From contig NZ_CP113918.1 of NCBI RefSeq assembly GCF_029395495.1, positions 1,798,001 to 1,862,000 of the forward strand: DNA of 64,000 bases, given 5' to 3'. Position 1 is the first letter of the stretch; each line of letters starts with the position of its first letter. The translations under genes and the position numbers were made by a program. The notes under the pieces were generated by a model, which searched no databases, was not told where the DNA came from, and saw only the letters and a list, made by a program, of their open reading frames with translations. Shown one piece after another: positions 35,457-43,932 of the stretch. Origin of the DNA: Bifidobacterium sp. ESL0769 (GTDB lineage: Bacteria > Actinomycetota > Actinomycetes > Actinomycetales > Bifidobacteriaceae).

Positions 35457-36759
35457 CAAATATTCAGCCGAGGAAGCTTGGAAACTTTTACTTAACGACT
35501 ACAATATTAAAGATAAAGTATCTAGTAACGGTTATTTCGATATTTCTGCCGATATGATCCGGAAATATCGAGAACCTCGGCTAATGGCTAAATGGGATGC
35601 AACGGAAAGCCTACCCCCTTGTCTTCGCAACGCAAACTTGAACATTCTTCCAACCTCAAGGAAGGGTTATATAGTATCAGACATCAATTTGTATAAATCT
35701 TTCCCACCACAATCGCACGATCAATCGACACATTTAGATTTCCCGGAATTCGAATCCATCAGTCCTCAACAAATTAGTTCGGAGTCGGACGCCATCAACG
35801 TCGAAATCATCAGTCATATGCTCGATGATTTTCTTGGTACTCCTGACACCGTTGAGACTTTTAATGGTCGTATGGGTACAGATGACTTTGATTTTTATGT
35901 TGATCGATTTAGCGGTACCTCACTGCATGTCAATGTTGATCACGCACAGCTCGAAATTGATGGTGGCTTCGAAAATGACGAGTCCATAATTATCATGGAA
36001 GCCAAAAATGTACCACATCCAGATTTTCACATACGACAACTCTATTATCCATACCGTCGTTGGCTGAAACGTGTGCAGAAACCTATCAGGCTAGTTTTCT
36101 CTCAATACACTAATCTCATCTATCACCTATTCGAATATGAATTTACCGATCCAAATAATTATTCTTCAATTCATCTTGTCAATCAACGCTCTTACACCTT
36201 TGAAGACACAAGCATTACATCTGATGATTTAGCTAATCTTTATGAAGACACCACCGTTGAAACCGATGACAATCGTGAGGATCCGGCTAATCCGCCATTC
36301 ATTCAAGCAGATAGATTCGAGCGGGTTGTAGCAATTCTTGAATGGCTCGATGACCCTTCCAGAGAAAGAGGAGTCAATTCTGAAGACGTTGCTGAGTATA
36401 TGAATTTCGACAGGCGACAAGGGGACTACTACCTAGCAGCGGGTGAATATCTTGGCCTTTTTGATCGTTCTCGTCGTCAACATACCGTTTTGACACCTTT
36501 AGGGCATCATTTATTATCCCTGCCTTATCGCGAACGCCAGCTTGGTTTCGTTAGACAGATGCTGAAACACGAGATTTTCCATCGTTTATATGGTGAGATT
36601 ATCGATAATGGAGATTATTCCAGTGTAGATGAGATTCAAAGCCTGATGACTGATCTCAATGTTTGTGCACCTGGAGCAACATTACGCCGTAGAATAAGCA
36701 GTGTGGATGGCTGGCTTCATTGGATTTGCTCTTTACCTGACATTACTGATACTGAGTAA
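35449..36759 (+). CDS. Type II restriction endonuclease (PD-(D/E)XK) with winged-helix C-terminus
   Basis: A 436-aa protein coupled to the methyltransferase (8-nt overlap), so the two form a type II restriction-modification pair. A PD-(D/E)XK core is visible: D171 in LEIDGGFE, then E184-A-K186 in IIMEAKN, followed by FHIRQLYYPYRRW. The C-terminal third (about 290-430) is helical and looks like a winged-helix/AAA-associated module (DVAEYMNFDRRQGDYYLAAGEYLGL). This is not DpnII itself (288 aa); the family matches larger enzymes with the EIDGG..EAKN..RQLYYPYR pattern. The sequence specificity is presumably that of the methylase. Confidence 0.82.
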   Translation: MGNKYSAEEAWKLLLNDYNIKDKVSSNGYFDISADMIRKYREPRLMAKWDATESLPPCLRNANLNILPTSRKGYIVSDINLYKSFPPQSHDQSTHLDFPEFESISPQQISSESDAINVEIISHMLDDFLGTPDTVETFNGRMGTDDFDFYVDRFSGTSLHVNVDHAQLEIDGGFENDESIIIMEAKNVPHPDFHIRQLYYPYRRWLKRVQKPIRLVFSQYTNLIYHLFEYEFTDPNNYSSIHLVNQRSYTFEDTSITSDDLANLYEDTTVETDDNREDPANPPFIQADRFERVVAILEWLDDPSRERGVNSEDVAEYMNFDRRQGDYYLAAGEYLGLFDRSRRQHTVLTPLGHHLLSLPYRERQLGFVRQMLKHEIFHRLYGEIIDNGDYSSVDEIQSLMTDLNVCAPGATLRRRISSVDGWLHWICSLPDITDTE

Positions 36760-36895
36760 AAGTAATATAGAACTCAGCAAACGGATGCAACAAGATTCTT
36801 TAATACCGGAATATTCTACATAGGACTTCTATTTATTATCTTGTAGAGCAACGACGATAAAGAAGGCTGCAAGGACAAACAACGATCGACCAAAC

Positions 36896-37048
36896 TTGCA
36901 AACAAATGGGTATAACGGGCATGAACCTACAAGAGTATGCCCCCATTGCGGGGAAGAAAAGCCGTTAAGCGCATTCGGCTTCCGGAATATGGGAGACGAC
37001 AATATCAGAAATCAATCTTGGTGCGTTTCTTGCCGTTCAAAAAGCTGA
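36896..37048 (+). CDS. Very small four-cysteine protein (paralog 3, unannotated size)
   Basis: An open frame of 50 codons from TTG 36896 to TGA at 37046-37048. It has the same pattern as the proteins at 33990 and 37498: NGHEPTR, then C15-x2-C18, EEKPLSAFGFRNM, then NQSWC43-x2-C46-R. No ATG exists in frame after the upstream stop, so either TTG is the start, as in paralog 1, or the copy is a decayed remnant; the ribosome site is weak. It lies just after the restriction gene. Confidence 0.5.
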   Translation: MQTNGYNGHEPTRVCPHCGEEKPLSAFGFRNMGDDNIRNQSWCVSCRSKS

Positions 37049-37097
37049 CGCTTTTTCTCAATATTTGAAGAAATTTCCAAACATTGATGCATAATCC

Positions 37098-37136
37098 ATT
37101 TGGGGGTGTCTCTACATTATAGAGACACCCCCAAAT
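37098..37136. terminator. Strong hairpin downstream of the restriction unit
   Basis: A perfect 16-bp stem (37098-37113 with 37121-37136; ATTTGGGGGTGTCTCT arm), 7-nt loop. It ends the restriction-modification/small-protein unit. The rest of the 36760-37497 interval holds paralog 3, an adh fragment and a long inverted repeat. Confidence 0.8.
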
Positions 37137-37141
37137 TAGTC

Positions 37142-37185
37142 AGAACTCAGCGATGACGGAACGGGCGACTTTGCCGCGCTTAGGT
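37142..37185 (-). pseudogene. C-terminal remnant of a third alcohol dehydrogenase gene
   Basis: The minus strand reads KRGKVARSVIAEF and a stop, matching the last residues of the two complete dehydrogenases nearby (KKGEVIRSVITEF, KQGKVIRSVITEF). Most differences from those genes are synonymous, so it derives from a once-functional copy rather than from a fresh duplication. Homology stops near 37185, and the rest of the gene is gone. Confidence 0.7.
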
Positions 37186-37199
37186 ATAGTGTCTGGTCT

Positions 37200-37315
37200 T
37201 TGTGCACTTTTGGTTTGCAGCCCTGATCACCTGTGTGTGGCGTTTCAATCGGTAACGGCCAACAAGGTGAAACACTGTGCGAAGATGACCATGGCTGCAA
37301 ACCAAAAGTGCACAA
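37200..37315. repeat. 116-bp element with perfect 23-bp terminal inverted repeats
   Basis: 37200-37222 is the exact reverse complement of 37293-37315 (arm begins TTGTGCACTTTTGGTTTGCA). A 70-bp centre contains a weaker inner repeat (GTTTCA/TGAAAC). It resembles a miniature inverted-repeat element or a structured RNA locus. I see no clear target-site duplication. Confidence 0.6.
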
Positions 37316-37497
37316 CTTATTGTCCGCATCCCGCTGTCATTTTGCGTTCTATTAACACGCTGAATATATGCGATCCAATTTTACGAATTACTATTTGATA
37401 AATATTAATATCTAACAATAAATCTGTTGTATTATAAATCGGATACTTGCAAAAGCCCCGAAGATTATTTTCCCGCTTCGCTTAAGGAGAGTGCAAA

Positions 37498-37683
37498 ATG
37501 GCAAATCCTAATAATAGAAAAATGATCATTGAGTTTCATCGATATGATTCTCAAAAAGGACCAATGCGTATTTGTCCGAAATGCCATCAAGAAAAACCTC
37601 TAAGCGATTTCGGTTTTAGAGATATGAATGATGGTCGAGTAAATCCAGTTACGAACCAGTCTCGATGCAAGAATTGCCGATAA
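37498..37683 (+). CDS. Small four-cysteine protein (paralog 2)
   Basis: A 61-aa protein of unknown function: C26-x2-C29 in ICPKCHQ, the box EKPLSDFGFRDM, and SRC57-x2-C60-R at the end. This is a single zinc-ribbon-like module. ATG 37498 has AAGGAGAG upstream, so it is very likely expressed. It lies between a long inverted-repeat element and the AIPR gene, with a hairpin before the latter. It is related to the small genes at 33990 and 36896; the shared EKPLSxFGxR segment between the two CxxC pairs is the family signature. Confidence 0.72.
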   Translation: MANPNNRKMIIEFHRYDSQKGPMRICPKCHQEKPLSDFGFRDMNDGRVNPVTNQSRCKNCR

Positions 37684-37713
37684 TAGACTTCAGCAGATAT
37701 AGAGACTATTGTC

Positions 37714-37742
37714 TGTGAGCCCCTTACAAGTAAGGGCTCACA
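37714..37742 (+). terminator. Hairpin between small gene and AIPR gene
   Basis: TGTGAGCCCCTTA pairs with TAAGGGCTCACA with one bulged C and a 4-nt loop. A T-tract begins 9 nt later. It may attenuate read-through into the AIPR gene. Confidence 0.55.
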
Positions 37743-37785
37743 TGAATATTCTTTTTTATTAATTAGAGAAACAAGAAGGTAGAAC

Positions 37786-39504
37786 ATGCCTGGTAATTTA
37801 GATCAATCAATGGATTACACTATGGTAGAACAGATTGCCATTAATTGTTTTGACTCATTCATGAATTCGGAAAATGACGTTCGGGTGGATCCAGCTTTGC
37901 TTACGGAAAAAGATAAAGCCCGATTTGGGTTTTATTTTTTAGTACTTTCAATAAAAACTGGAATTACTGAATTTGACGTACTCGACAATATGATCATCGA
38001 TACTGATTATTTAGCGAAAATTCATGGCGTTCAAAATGATGATCTAGGGGTTGATGCTGTATATATAAATGATGAAGAGTCAACTATAAATCTTTTCAAT
38101 TTCAAATATAGGGAAAATTATAAAAAAGGAAGCAGCCTGAGTGACAAAGTCGTCTTAGATGCTGGTAAATTTATTGCAGGTGTTCAAAATGGTAGCATGG
38201 ATCTGTCTGGATTAACTGCCTGCAAAACTAAAACAAAATTACAAAAAATTCAGCAGATTTATGATGAGTCTAATCAAGATTGGTCAATGAACTTAATCTT
38301 GGTTTCTAATGAAGATAATGGTTTATCACAAAATGCCCGAGAGCACCAAAAATTATTCTTAGTAAAGAACCAAATTCATATCGACGGTTTTGTACTACCA
38401 GACATTGTAGATGCACTTGCGGAAAAACCAGGAACAGGAAATCGCTTAACTACAGCAAAAATTAGAGTAAAAAGCGATGAAATGATGAGACACATAGATA
38501 GCGCAACGGGCAATGTTTCTTATCTAGTTACACTAACCATGGCTGATATAATCAGAATTTTGGGTAAAGACTCAGATAAACGTTTGGATTGTAATATTGA
38601 AGAATACGGCAATCTTGAAAATGAGCATCTTGATTCAGGGTTTCTCTTTGAAAATGTTCGTGGGTTCTTGACTCGGAGTGACTACAATCAGGGCATTTTG
38701 AATACAATAAAAAATGATCCTTCAAATTTTTTCACCTACAATAATGGCATAACTATTGTTTGTGAGAAGGTTAGACAGGAAAGTAAAAATGGTAATAGTG
38801 TTTCGATCTTAACTATTCATAATTATCAAGTCGTTAATGGCGGACAAACTGTTCGGACTATGTTCAATTCAAATCAAGACGAATTTTCGGAGGAAAGATT
38901 AGCTCAAGTCCAAGTTCTAGCTCGTATTTTTACTACCGAAGACACAAACGTTCGTTCTAAGATTGCAGAATATACAAATAGTCAGAATGCGATATCACCG
39001 GTTGATCTTAAATCCACTGATCACGTCCAATTGCTAATTGAACAACGGCTTAAACTGGGCGGAATAACTTATCTTCGTAAAGTTGGAGATCTTTGCAAAG
39101 AAAATCCTAAAAATCAATCCATTAGCCTTGAACTGGTTGGGCAAATTTTATATGCAATCAAAAAAGATCCAAGTCGTGCCACTAATCAAAAAAAGAAAAT
39201 TTTTTCGACTGAGTATAACAACCTTTTCCCAAATGACGACGGTAAATTCTTAGACAATGTCTTCCAATACTGTGAGGAATATTTTTCCAACAAAGCTACT
39301 TTTAAATGCACAAAGCAGGAGAATCTATACATATTGTATATGATCCATAATTCAAACCATGATATTGCTCCCGAACAAGCTTTCAAGATTTTAAAAAATG
39401 CTGAAAAGACTTACAAAGAAGATGAAGATATCCGGGCTCCTCGTAAACTAATTCAACCTGGCTTCAGAAAAGTTGTCGACTCAACTTTAAACATTGAGCA
39501 ATAA
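37786..39504 (+). CDS. AIPR (abortive infection phage resistance) family protein
   Basis: A 572-aa, AT-rich protein. The family core is visible as FFTYNNGITIVCEKV (about 315-328) and NYQVVNGGQTVRTMF (about 345-360), the signature of AIPR (PF10592). The N-terminal region has a nuclease-like pattern (DDLGVDAVYINDEESTINLFNFKYRENYKK, about 84-113), compatible with a PD-(D/E)XK-like fold. AIPR proteins were named for abortive-infection phage resistance in Lactococcus, and their mechanism is not settled. ATG 37786 follows GAAGGTAG. It lies next to a restriction-modification pair and the small cysteine proteins. Confidence 0.88.
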   Translation: MPGNLDQSMDYTMVEQIAINCFDSFMNSENDVRVDPALLTEKDKARFGFYFLVLSIKTGITEFDVLDNMIIDTDYLAKIHGVQNDDLGVDAVYINDEESTINLFNFKYRENYKKGSSLSDKVVLDAGKFIAGVQNGSMDLSGLTACKTKTKLQKIQQIYDESNQDWSMNLILVSNEDNGLSQNAREHQKLFLVKNQIHIDGFVLPDIVDALAEKPGTGNRLTTAKIRVKSDEMMRHIDSATGNVSYLVTLTMADIIRILGKDSDKRLDCNIEEYGNLENEHLDSGFLFENVRGFLTRSDYNQGILNTIKNDPSNFFTYNNGITIVCEKVRQESKNGNSVSILTIHNYQVVNGGQTVRTMFNSNQDEFSEERLAQVQVLARIFTTEDTNVRSKIAEYTNSQNAISPVDLKSTDHVQLLIEQRLKLGGITYLRKVGDLCKENPKNQSISLELVGQILYAIKKDPSRATNQKKKIFSTEYNNLFPNDDGKFLDNVFQYCEEYFSNKATFKCTKQENLYILYMIHNSNHDIAPEQAFKILKNAEKTYKEDEDIRAPRKLIQPGFRKVVDSTLNIEQ

Positions 39505-39516
39505 AATGTCTTATCG

Positions 39517-39549
39517 GATTTTCTGATCAGTATCATTAATCAGAAAATC
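39517..39549 (+). terminator. Hairpin after the AIPR gene
   Basis: GATTTTCTGAT and ATCAGAAAATC form an 11-bp stem with an 11-nt loop, 12 nt after the stop. A second inverted repeat (39578-39586 with 39611-39619) follows. The rest of the gap to 39792 shows nothing else. Confidence 0.6.
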
Positions 39550-39792
39550 TACAGGGCAATAGACGACTCAATTATGTCTCTTTGTCCCCACGGAAACATA
39601 TGCCTGTGAAGACAAAGAGGCGTATAAATTGTGCACGGAAAGACACCCGGTATATTCCCTCTTGCGGAGCAAAACAACAAGAGTGTAATGAGCCGTTCTT
39701 TCTGTTTAAATGAAATCAGAATTGACGAACCTGTAAACATGTCGGAAGGGCCCAACTCAATAGAGCTGAACCCTCCATTTAATTTAGCTGCA

Positions 39793-40908
39793 TCAGAACT
39801 CGGTGATGACGGAGCGAATGACCTTGCCCTGCTTGAGCTGGACGTAGGCCTCGTCGATCTGGCTCAAGTTGATATGCTGGCTGACGATGTCGTGCATGTT
39901 CAGGCGTCCGTCGACAGCGAGGTCGGCGTACATCGGGATATCGTGCTTGATATTCGTCGAGCCCATCCAGACACCCTTGAAGCCACGCTGGTGAACCAGC
40001 AGATCGGCCGGGTTAATCTCGAGGTTGATCGTTGCATCGGGCTTGGCAAGGCCGATGCAATACGCGGTGCCATCAACGCCGAGCATATCCCAGCACTGCT
40101 TCATCGTGGACTCGAAGCCAATGGCCTCAAACGCCTCATCCACACCGCCGTTGGTGAGCTCGCGCACCTTGGCAACAGGGTCCTCCTTCTTGGAATTGAC
40201 CACGTCGGTGGCGCCGAACTTCTTCGCGAACTCGAGCTTGTTGTCGAGCAGGTCGATGGCGATGATCTTCTTGGCACCACAAATGCGAGCGCCGGAGATG
40301 ATGTTCAAGCCAATGCCGCCCGTGCCGACAACGGCAACGGTGTCGCCAGGACGAACGTGCGCGGTGTTGATTGCAGCGCCGGCGCCGGTGATGGTGGCGC
40401 AGCCGATGCAGGCGGCCTCGTCCCACTTCACCTCGTTGTTGACCACGGCAAGCTGGTTCTCATGAATCAGCGCCTTCTCGGCGAAACCACCGGTGCCGAA
40501 GGCCTGGGTGATCGGACGGCCGTCCGGGAAGGACAGACGCGGCTTCTCGCCGGGCTTACGGACGCACTCCTGCTGCTGCGAGCAGGACTGCGGATGACCG
40601 TTCAGGCAGTTGGCGCAATGGCCGCACACCTGCTCGAGTGAAGCGACAACATGGTCGCCCACCTTGATGCCCTGCACTTCGGGGCCCACGGCCTCGACGA
40701 TGCCGGCGACCTCATGGCCGATGACGGCCGGGAACGGGAAGAACTGATCATCGTCCTCCACTAAATGCAAATCCGAATGGCACAGGCCGGAAGCCTGAAC
40801 GTCCACCAGTACCTCAGCGCCGATGGGGTCGTCAATGATAATCTCTTCAGGCTGGGCGAATCCCTTGCCTACTCCATAGGCAACCGAAGCTTTGATTTTT
40901 TGTGGCAT
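39793..40908 (-). CDS. Zinc-dependent alcohol dehydrogenase (copy 1)
   Basis: A 371-aa medium-chain NAD(P)-dependent dehydrogenase of the class III/formaldehyde dehydrogenase-like branch. Catalytic zinc ligands are in GLCHSDLH and GHEVAG, the structural zinc site is CGHCANCLNGHPQSC, and the Rossmann GTGGIGLN lies near residue 200. It probably reduces acetaldehyde to ethanol or oxidises alcohols. It is a tandem duplicate of the gene at 41349 (28 residue differences in my alignment, about 92% identity). The upstream region has an inverted repeat AATGTAA/TCACATT (40931-40950) that could be an operator. Start ATG 40908 with AAAGGAG. Confidence 0.95.
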   Translation of the reverse strand: MPQKIKASVAYGVGKGFAQPEEIIIDDPIGAEVLVDVQASGLCHSDLHLVEDDDQFFPFPAVIGHEVAGIVEAVGPEVQGIKVGDHVVASLEQVCGHCANCLNGHPQSCSQQQECVRKPGEKPRLSFPDGRPITQAFGTGGFAEKALIHENQLAVVNNEVKWDEAACIGCATITGAGAAINTAHVRPGDTVAVVGTGGIGLNIISGARICGAKKIIAIDLLDNKLEFAKKFGATDVVNSKKEDPVAKVRELTNGGVDEAFEAIGFESTMKQCWDMLGVDGTAYCIGLAKPDATINLEINPADLLVHQRGFKGVWMGSTNIKHDIPMYADLAVDGRLNMHDIVSQHINLSQIDEAYVQLKQGKVIRSVITEF

Positions 40909-41244
40909 GGTTACTCCTTTTATTCTCGAAAATGTAACCTATCTCACATTACAATGGTCGGACTTCCATCAGCAAGCAGCGAAGAAACGTCGCGTTTCTG
41001 CAACATTTACAAACATTCGTAACGCAGAAAACTCACACAATATAAACAGTAAGCACACATAAATGCAAAAAATAAACCAGAATACGACATTATAAAATAC
41101 AATATATAACCAGTCTAAATCTCAATATCACATGCAATAGAATCCCCGGCGGCAAACCCACCCGTCTCAGGTATTTGGCGCCTCTCCCTGATCTTAACCT
41201 CGATAAAAACAGTGAAGGGCGATATCCACTTACCGGAAATAAAA

Positions 41245-41283
41245 ATGGGCCGGCTCCATACCCAAAGGCAGGAACCGGCCCAT
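41245..41283 (-). terminator. Terminator of the second alcohol dehydrogenase
   Basis: ATGGGCCGG pairs with CCGGCCCAT, extended by TCC/GGA across one mismatch. On the minus strand it is followed by TTTTATTT. The rest of the 440-bp gap between the two adh genes (40909-41348) is AT-rich and has no gene I can support. Confidence 0.75.
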
Positions 41284-41348
41284 AGCGGGTAAAGCGGCAA
41301 TCGGATATAAATCCAATTCCAATTAGCGCTTCACCAACGTGCCGAATT

Positions 41349-42464
41349 TCAGAACTCAGTGATGACGGAGCGGATGACCTCGCCCTTCTTCAGCTGGACA
41401 TAGGCCTCGTCGATCTGGCTCAGGTTGATATGCTGGCTAATCAGGTCGCGTACATTCAGACGGCCGTCGACGGCAAGATCGGCGTACATCGGGATGTCGT
41501 GCTTGATGTTGGTCGAACCCATCCAGACGCCCTTGAGACCGCGCTGGTGAACCAGCAGATCCGCCGGGTTGATCTCGAGGTTGATCGTCGCATCGGGCTT
41601 GGCCAAACCGATGCAGTATGCATTCCCGTCAACGCCGAGCATATCCCAGCACTGCTTCATCGTAGGAGCCATGCCGATGGCCTCAAACGCCTCATCCACA
41701 CCGCCGTTCGTCAGTTCGCGGACCTTGGCAACCGGGTCTTCCTTCTTGGAATTGATGACATCCGTAGCGCCGAACTTCTTGGCAAACTCGAGCTTGTTGT
41801 CAAAAACGTCGATGGCGATGATCTTCTTGGCACCGCAAATGCGAGCGCCGGAAATCATATTCAGACCGATACCGCCAGTACCAACGACAGCGACCATGTC
41901 ACCGGGACGTACATGCGCGGTGTTGATGGTGGCACCCGCGCCGGTGATGGTCGCGCAGCCGATGCAGGCGGCCTGATCCCACGGCACCTCATTGTTGACG
42001 ACAGCGAGCTGGTTCTCATGAATCAGCGCCTTCTCGGCAAAACCGCCGGTGCCAAAAGCCTGGGTAATCGGACGGCCGTCAGGGAACGACAGACGCGGCT
42101 TCTCACCCGATCTGCGCACGCACTCCTGCTGCTGAGAACAGGACTGCGGATGACCGTTCAAGCAGTTCGCGCAATGACCACACACCTGCTCGAGAGAAGC
42201 AACGACGTGATCACCGACCTTGATACCTTCAACTTCAGGACCAACGGCTTCCACAATGCCGGAAATCTCATGGCCGATGACTGCCGGGAACGGGAAGAAC
42301 TGATCATCGTCCTCCACCAAATGCAGATCGGAATGGCACAGGCCGGAAGCCTGCACATCCACCAGCACCTCAGCACCGATCGGATCGTCAATGACGATAT
42401 CCTCGGGCTGAGCGAACCCCTTTCCAATTCCATAAGCAACTGAAGCTTTAATTGTTTGCGGCAT
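41349..42464 (-). CDS. Zinc-dependent alcohol dehydrogenase (copy 2)
   Basis: A 371-aa near twin of the gene at 39793, with the same zinc and cofactor motifs (GLCHSDLH, GHEISG, CGHCANCLNGHPQSC, GTGGIGLN). The start is ATG 42464 (MPQTIK) with AAAGGAG upstream; the longer open frame to 42512 is rejected because copy 1 starts at the same residue. The upstream gap (42465-42837) is AT-rich and contains GGTTAC-agac-GTAACC at 42492-42507, a 17-bp palindrome at 42598-42614 and AAGTGA-attttg-TCACTT at 42642-42659. The last resembles redox-regulator (Rex) sites only loosely. Confidence 0.95.
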   Translation of the reverse strand: MPQTIKASVAYGIGKGFAQPEDIVIDDPIGAEVLVDVQASGLCHSDLHLVEDDDQFFPFPAVIGHEISGIVEAVGPEVEGIKVGDHVVASLEQVCGHCANCLNGHPQSCSQQQECVRRSGEKPRLSFPDGRPITQAFGTGGFAEKALIHENQLAVVNNEVPWDQAACIGCATITGAGATINTAHVRPGDMVAVVGTGGIGLNMISGARICGAKKIIAIDVFDNKLEFAKKFGATDVINSKKEDPVAKVRELTNGGVDEAFEAIGMAPTMKQCWDMLGVDGNAYCIGLAKPDATINLEINPADLLVHQRGLKGVWMGSTNIKHDIPMYADLAVDGRLNVRDLISQHINLSQIDEAYVQLKKGEVIRSVITEF

Positions 42465-42837
42465 AATACACGCTCCTTTGCGTCTTTTACAGGTTACAGA
42501 CGTAACCCGCAATTATTGCTTGCTTGAAAAATCAACCGGAATATGAGCGCTGATTATCCAGCGCAGCCCATTCCGCTGTCCCCAAGACGAACAACAATAA
42601 TTATATTATAATTACTTTAAACAAAATAAAACAATCGAGGGAAGTGAATTTTGTCACTTTAAGAGAAATTCGTTCCAACTTCACCGGTATCGACGTCCCG
42701 AATGCAATGACGCATTTCCATCGATAAAACGATCTCGAAACAAACCGATGAAATATCGAATCCCGTCAAATTCCATACGGAAGAACACTTCTTTCATTCC
42801 CAGCCATAGGAAACCGCATCTTACCTTATTTCGCTTC

Positions 42838-43719
42838 TCAGGCGTAGGTGAAAGTCATCGGATCATGACCAGCACGGGTCGGGCCGTCGAGCGCATCAAT
42901 CTGCGCGTGCTCTTCAGGGGTCAGAGCGAAGCCGAAGAGGTCGAGGTTTTCACGCTGACGATCCGTATGGACGGACTTGGGAATGACGATGGTGCCGTTT
43001 TCGATATGCCAACGCAGGATGACCTGAGCGGGTGAAACATTATGGGCTTGCGCGATGCGGGCAATGGTACCATCGCCAGCATTGAGATCGGCTCCGCGGG
43101 CCATCGGGGAATACGCTTCGACGGCGATGCCGTGCTCTTTGCAGAAGGCGACGACTTCACGCTGCTGCCAGGTGGGGTGCAGCTCAATCTGATCGACCGT
43201 AGGCCACTCCCCTGTTTCCCGATGCAAACGTTCAAGATGTTCCGGCAGGAAGTTGCAGACTCCAAGCGTGCGCACACGGCCCTCGTCGCGCAGCTTCATC
43301 AGTGCCTTCCACGTTTCGCCGGAGCGCCAGTTGAACGGCGTCGGCCAATGCAGCATGTACATGTCGACATAGTCAAGGCGCAAATCACCCAACTGTCGGT
43401 CAAAAGCCTTAAGAACGCTGTCGTAACCCTGCTCGGAATCCTTGAGCTTGGTGGTTACCCAGAGCGATTTACGCTTCTCGCCGGCATTAAAGCCAGTTTC
43501 CGCGAGCGCACGGCCGACACCAGGCTCGTTATTATAGCCCGCGGCGGCATCGATATGGCGGTAACCGACCTCGAGGCCAGACTTGACGACACTGGTCACG
43601 TCGTCGTCGCTGATACGCAGCACTCCAAGTCCAATTTGCGGAATTCTATTGCCATCGCTTAACGCGATATCAGGGATTTCCGTTGCTGTTCCTTTGGTTT
43701 CTTCAGCGTTCATCGACAT
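42838..43719 (-). CDS. Aldo/keto reductase
   Basis: A 293-aa NADPH-dependent reductase of the AKR fold. The motifs are GYRHIDAAAGYNNEPGVGRAL (catalytic Asp/Tyr region, about 50-70), YVDMYMLHWPTPFNW (about 115-130), LGVCNFLPEHLERL, and IVIPKSVHTDRQREN, the cofactor-binding loop near residue 250. The start is ATG 43719, with AAAGGAGC 3-4 nt upstream; an ATG two codons later (43713) is also possible. It follows the alcohol dehydrogenases on the same strand and may act on related aldehydes or sugars. Confidence 0.93.
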   Translation of the reverse strand: MSMNAEETKGTATEIPDIALSDGNRIPQIGLGVLRISDDDVTSVVKSGLEVGYRHIDAAAGYNNEPGVGRALAETGFNAGEKRKSLWVTTKLKDSEQGYDSVLKAFDRQLGDLRLDYVDMYMLHWPTPFNWRSGETWKALMKLRDEGRVRTLGVCNFLPEHLERLHRETGEWPTVDQIELHPTWQQREVVAFCKEHGIAVEAYSPMARGADLNAGDGTIARIAQAHNVSPAQVILRWHIENGTIVIPKSVHTDRQRENLDLFGFALTPEEHAQIDALDGPTRAGHDPMTFTYA

Positions 43720-43932
43720 TGCTCCTTTTGTCGTCAACTGGTACCCAGACTACTAGCCGACCACGTCCATATACCTAGAAGTGAACGATTTCCAGCATCC
43801 GTCAACGTCCGAGCAAGAAAATAGTTGCGGGAAACCTTCACTCAGCGGTCTTCCGGAACTGACAAGCATCCAGCCGACAGTGTAGACAGCCGATAATGAG
43901 GAGTCGACGGAATCAAACCCTGCCCGGCAAAT

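Noticed and set aside
37142..39840. The adh 3' end at 37142 and at 39793 as attL/attR of an integrated element
   Set aside because: The two copies differ at many synonymous positions and no integrase gene lies between them, so recent site-specific integration is not supported; I treat the left copy as a decayed paralog.
42642..42659. Firm Rex-operator call upstream of adh copy 2
   Set aside because: AAGTGA-N6-TCACTT only loosely resembles the Rex consensus; no Rex gene is in the window, so I leave it as an unassigned inverted repeat.
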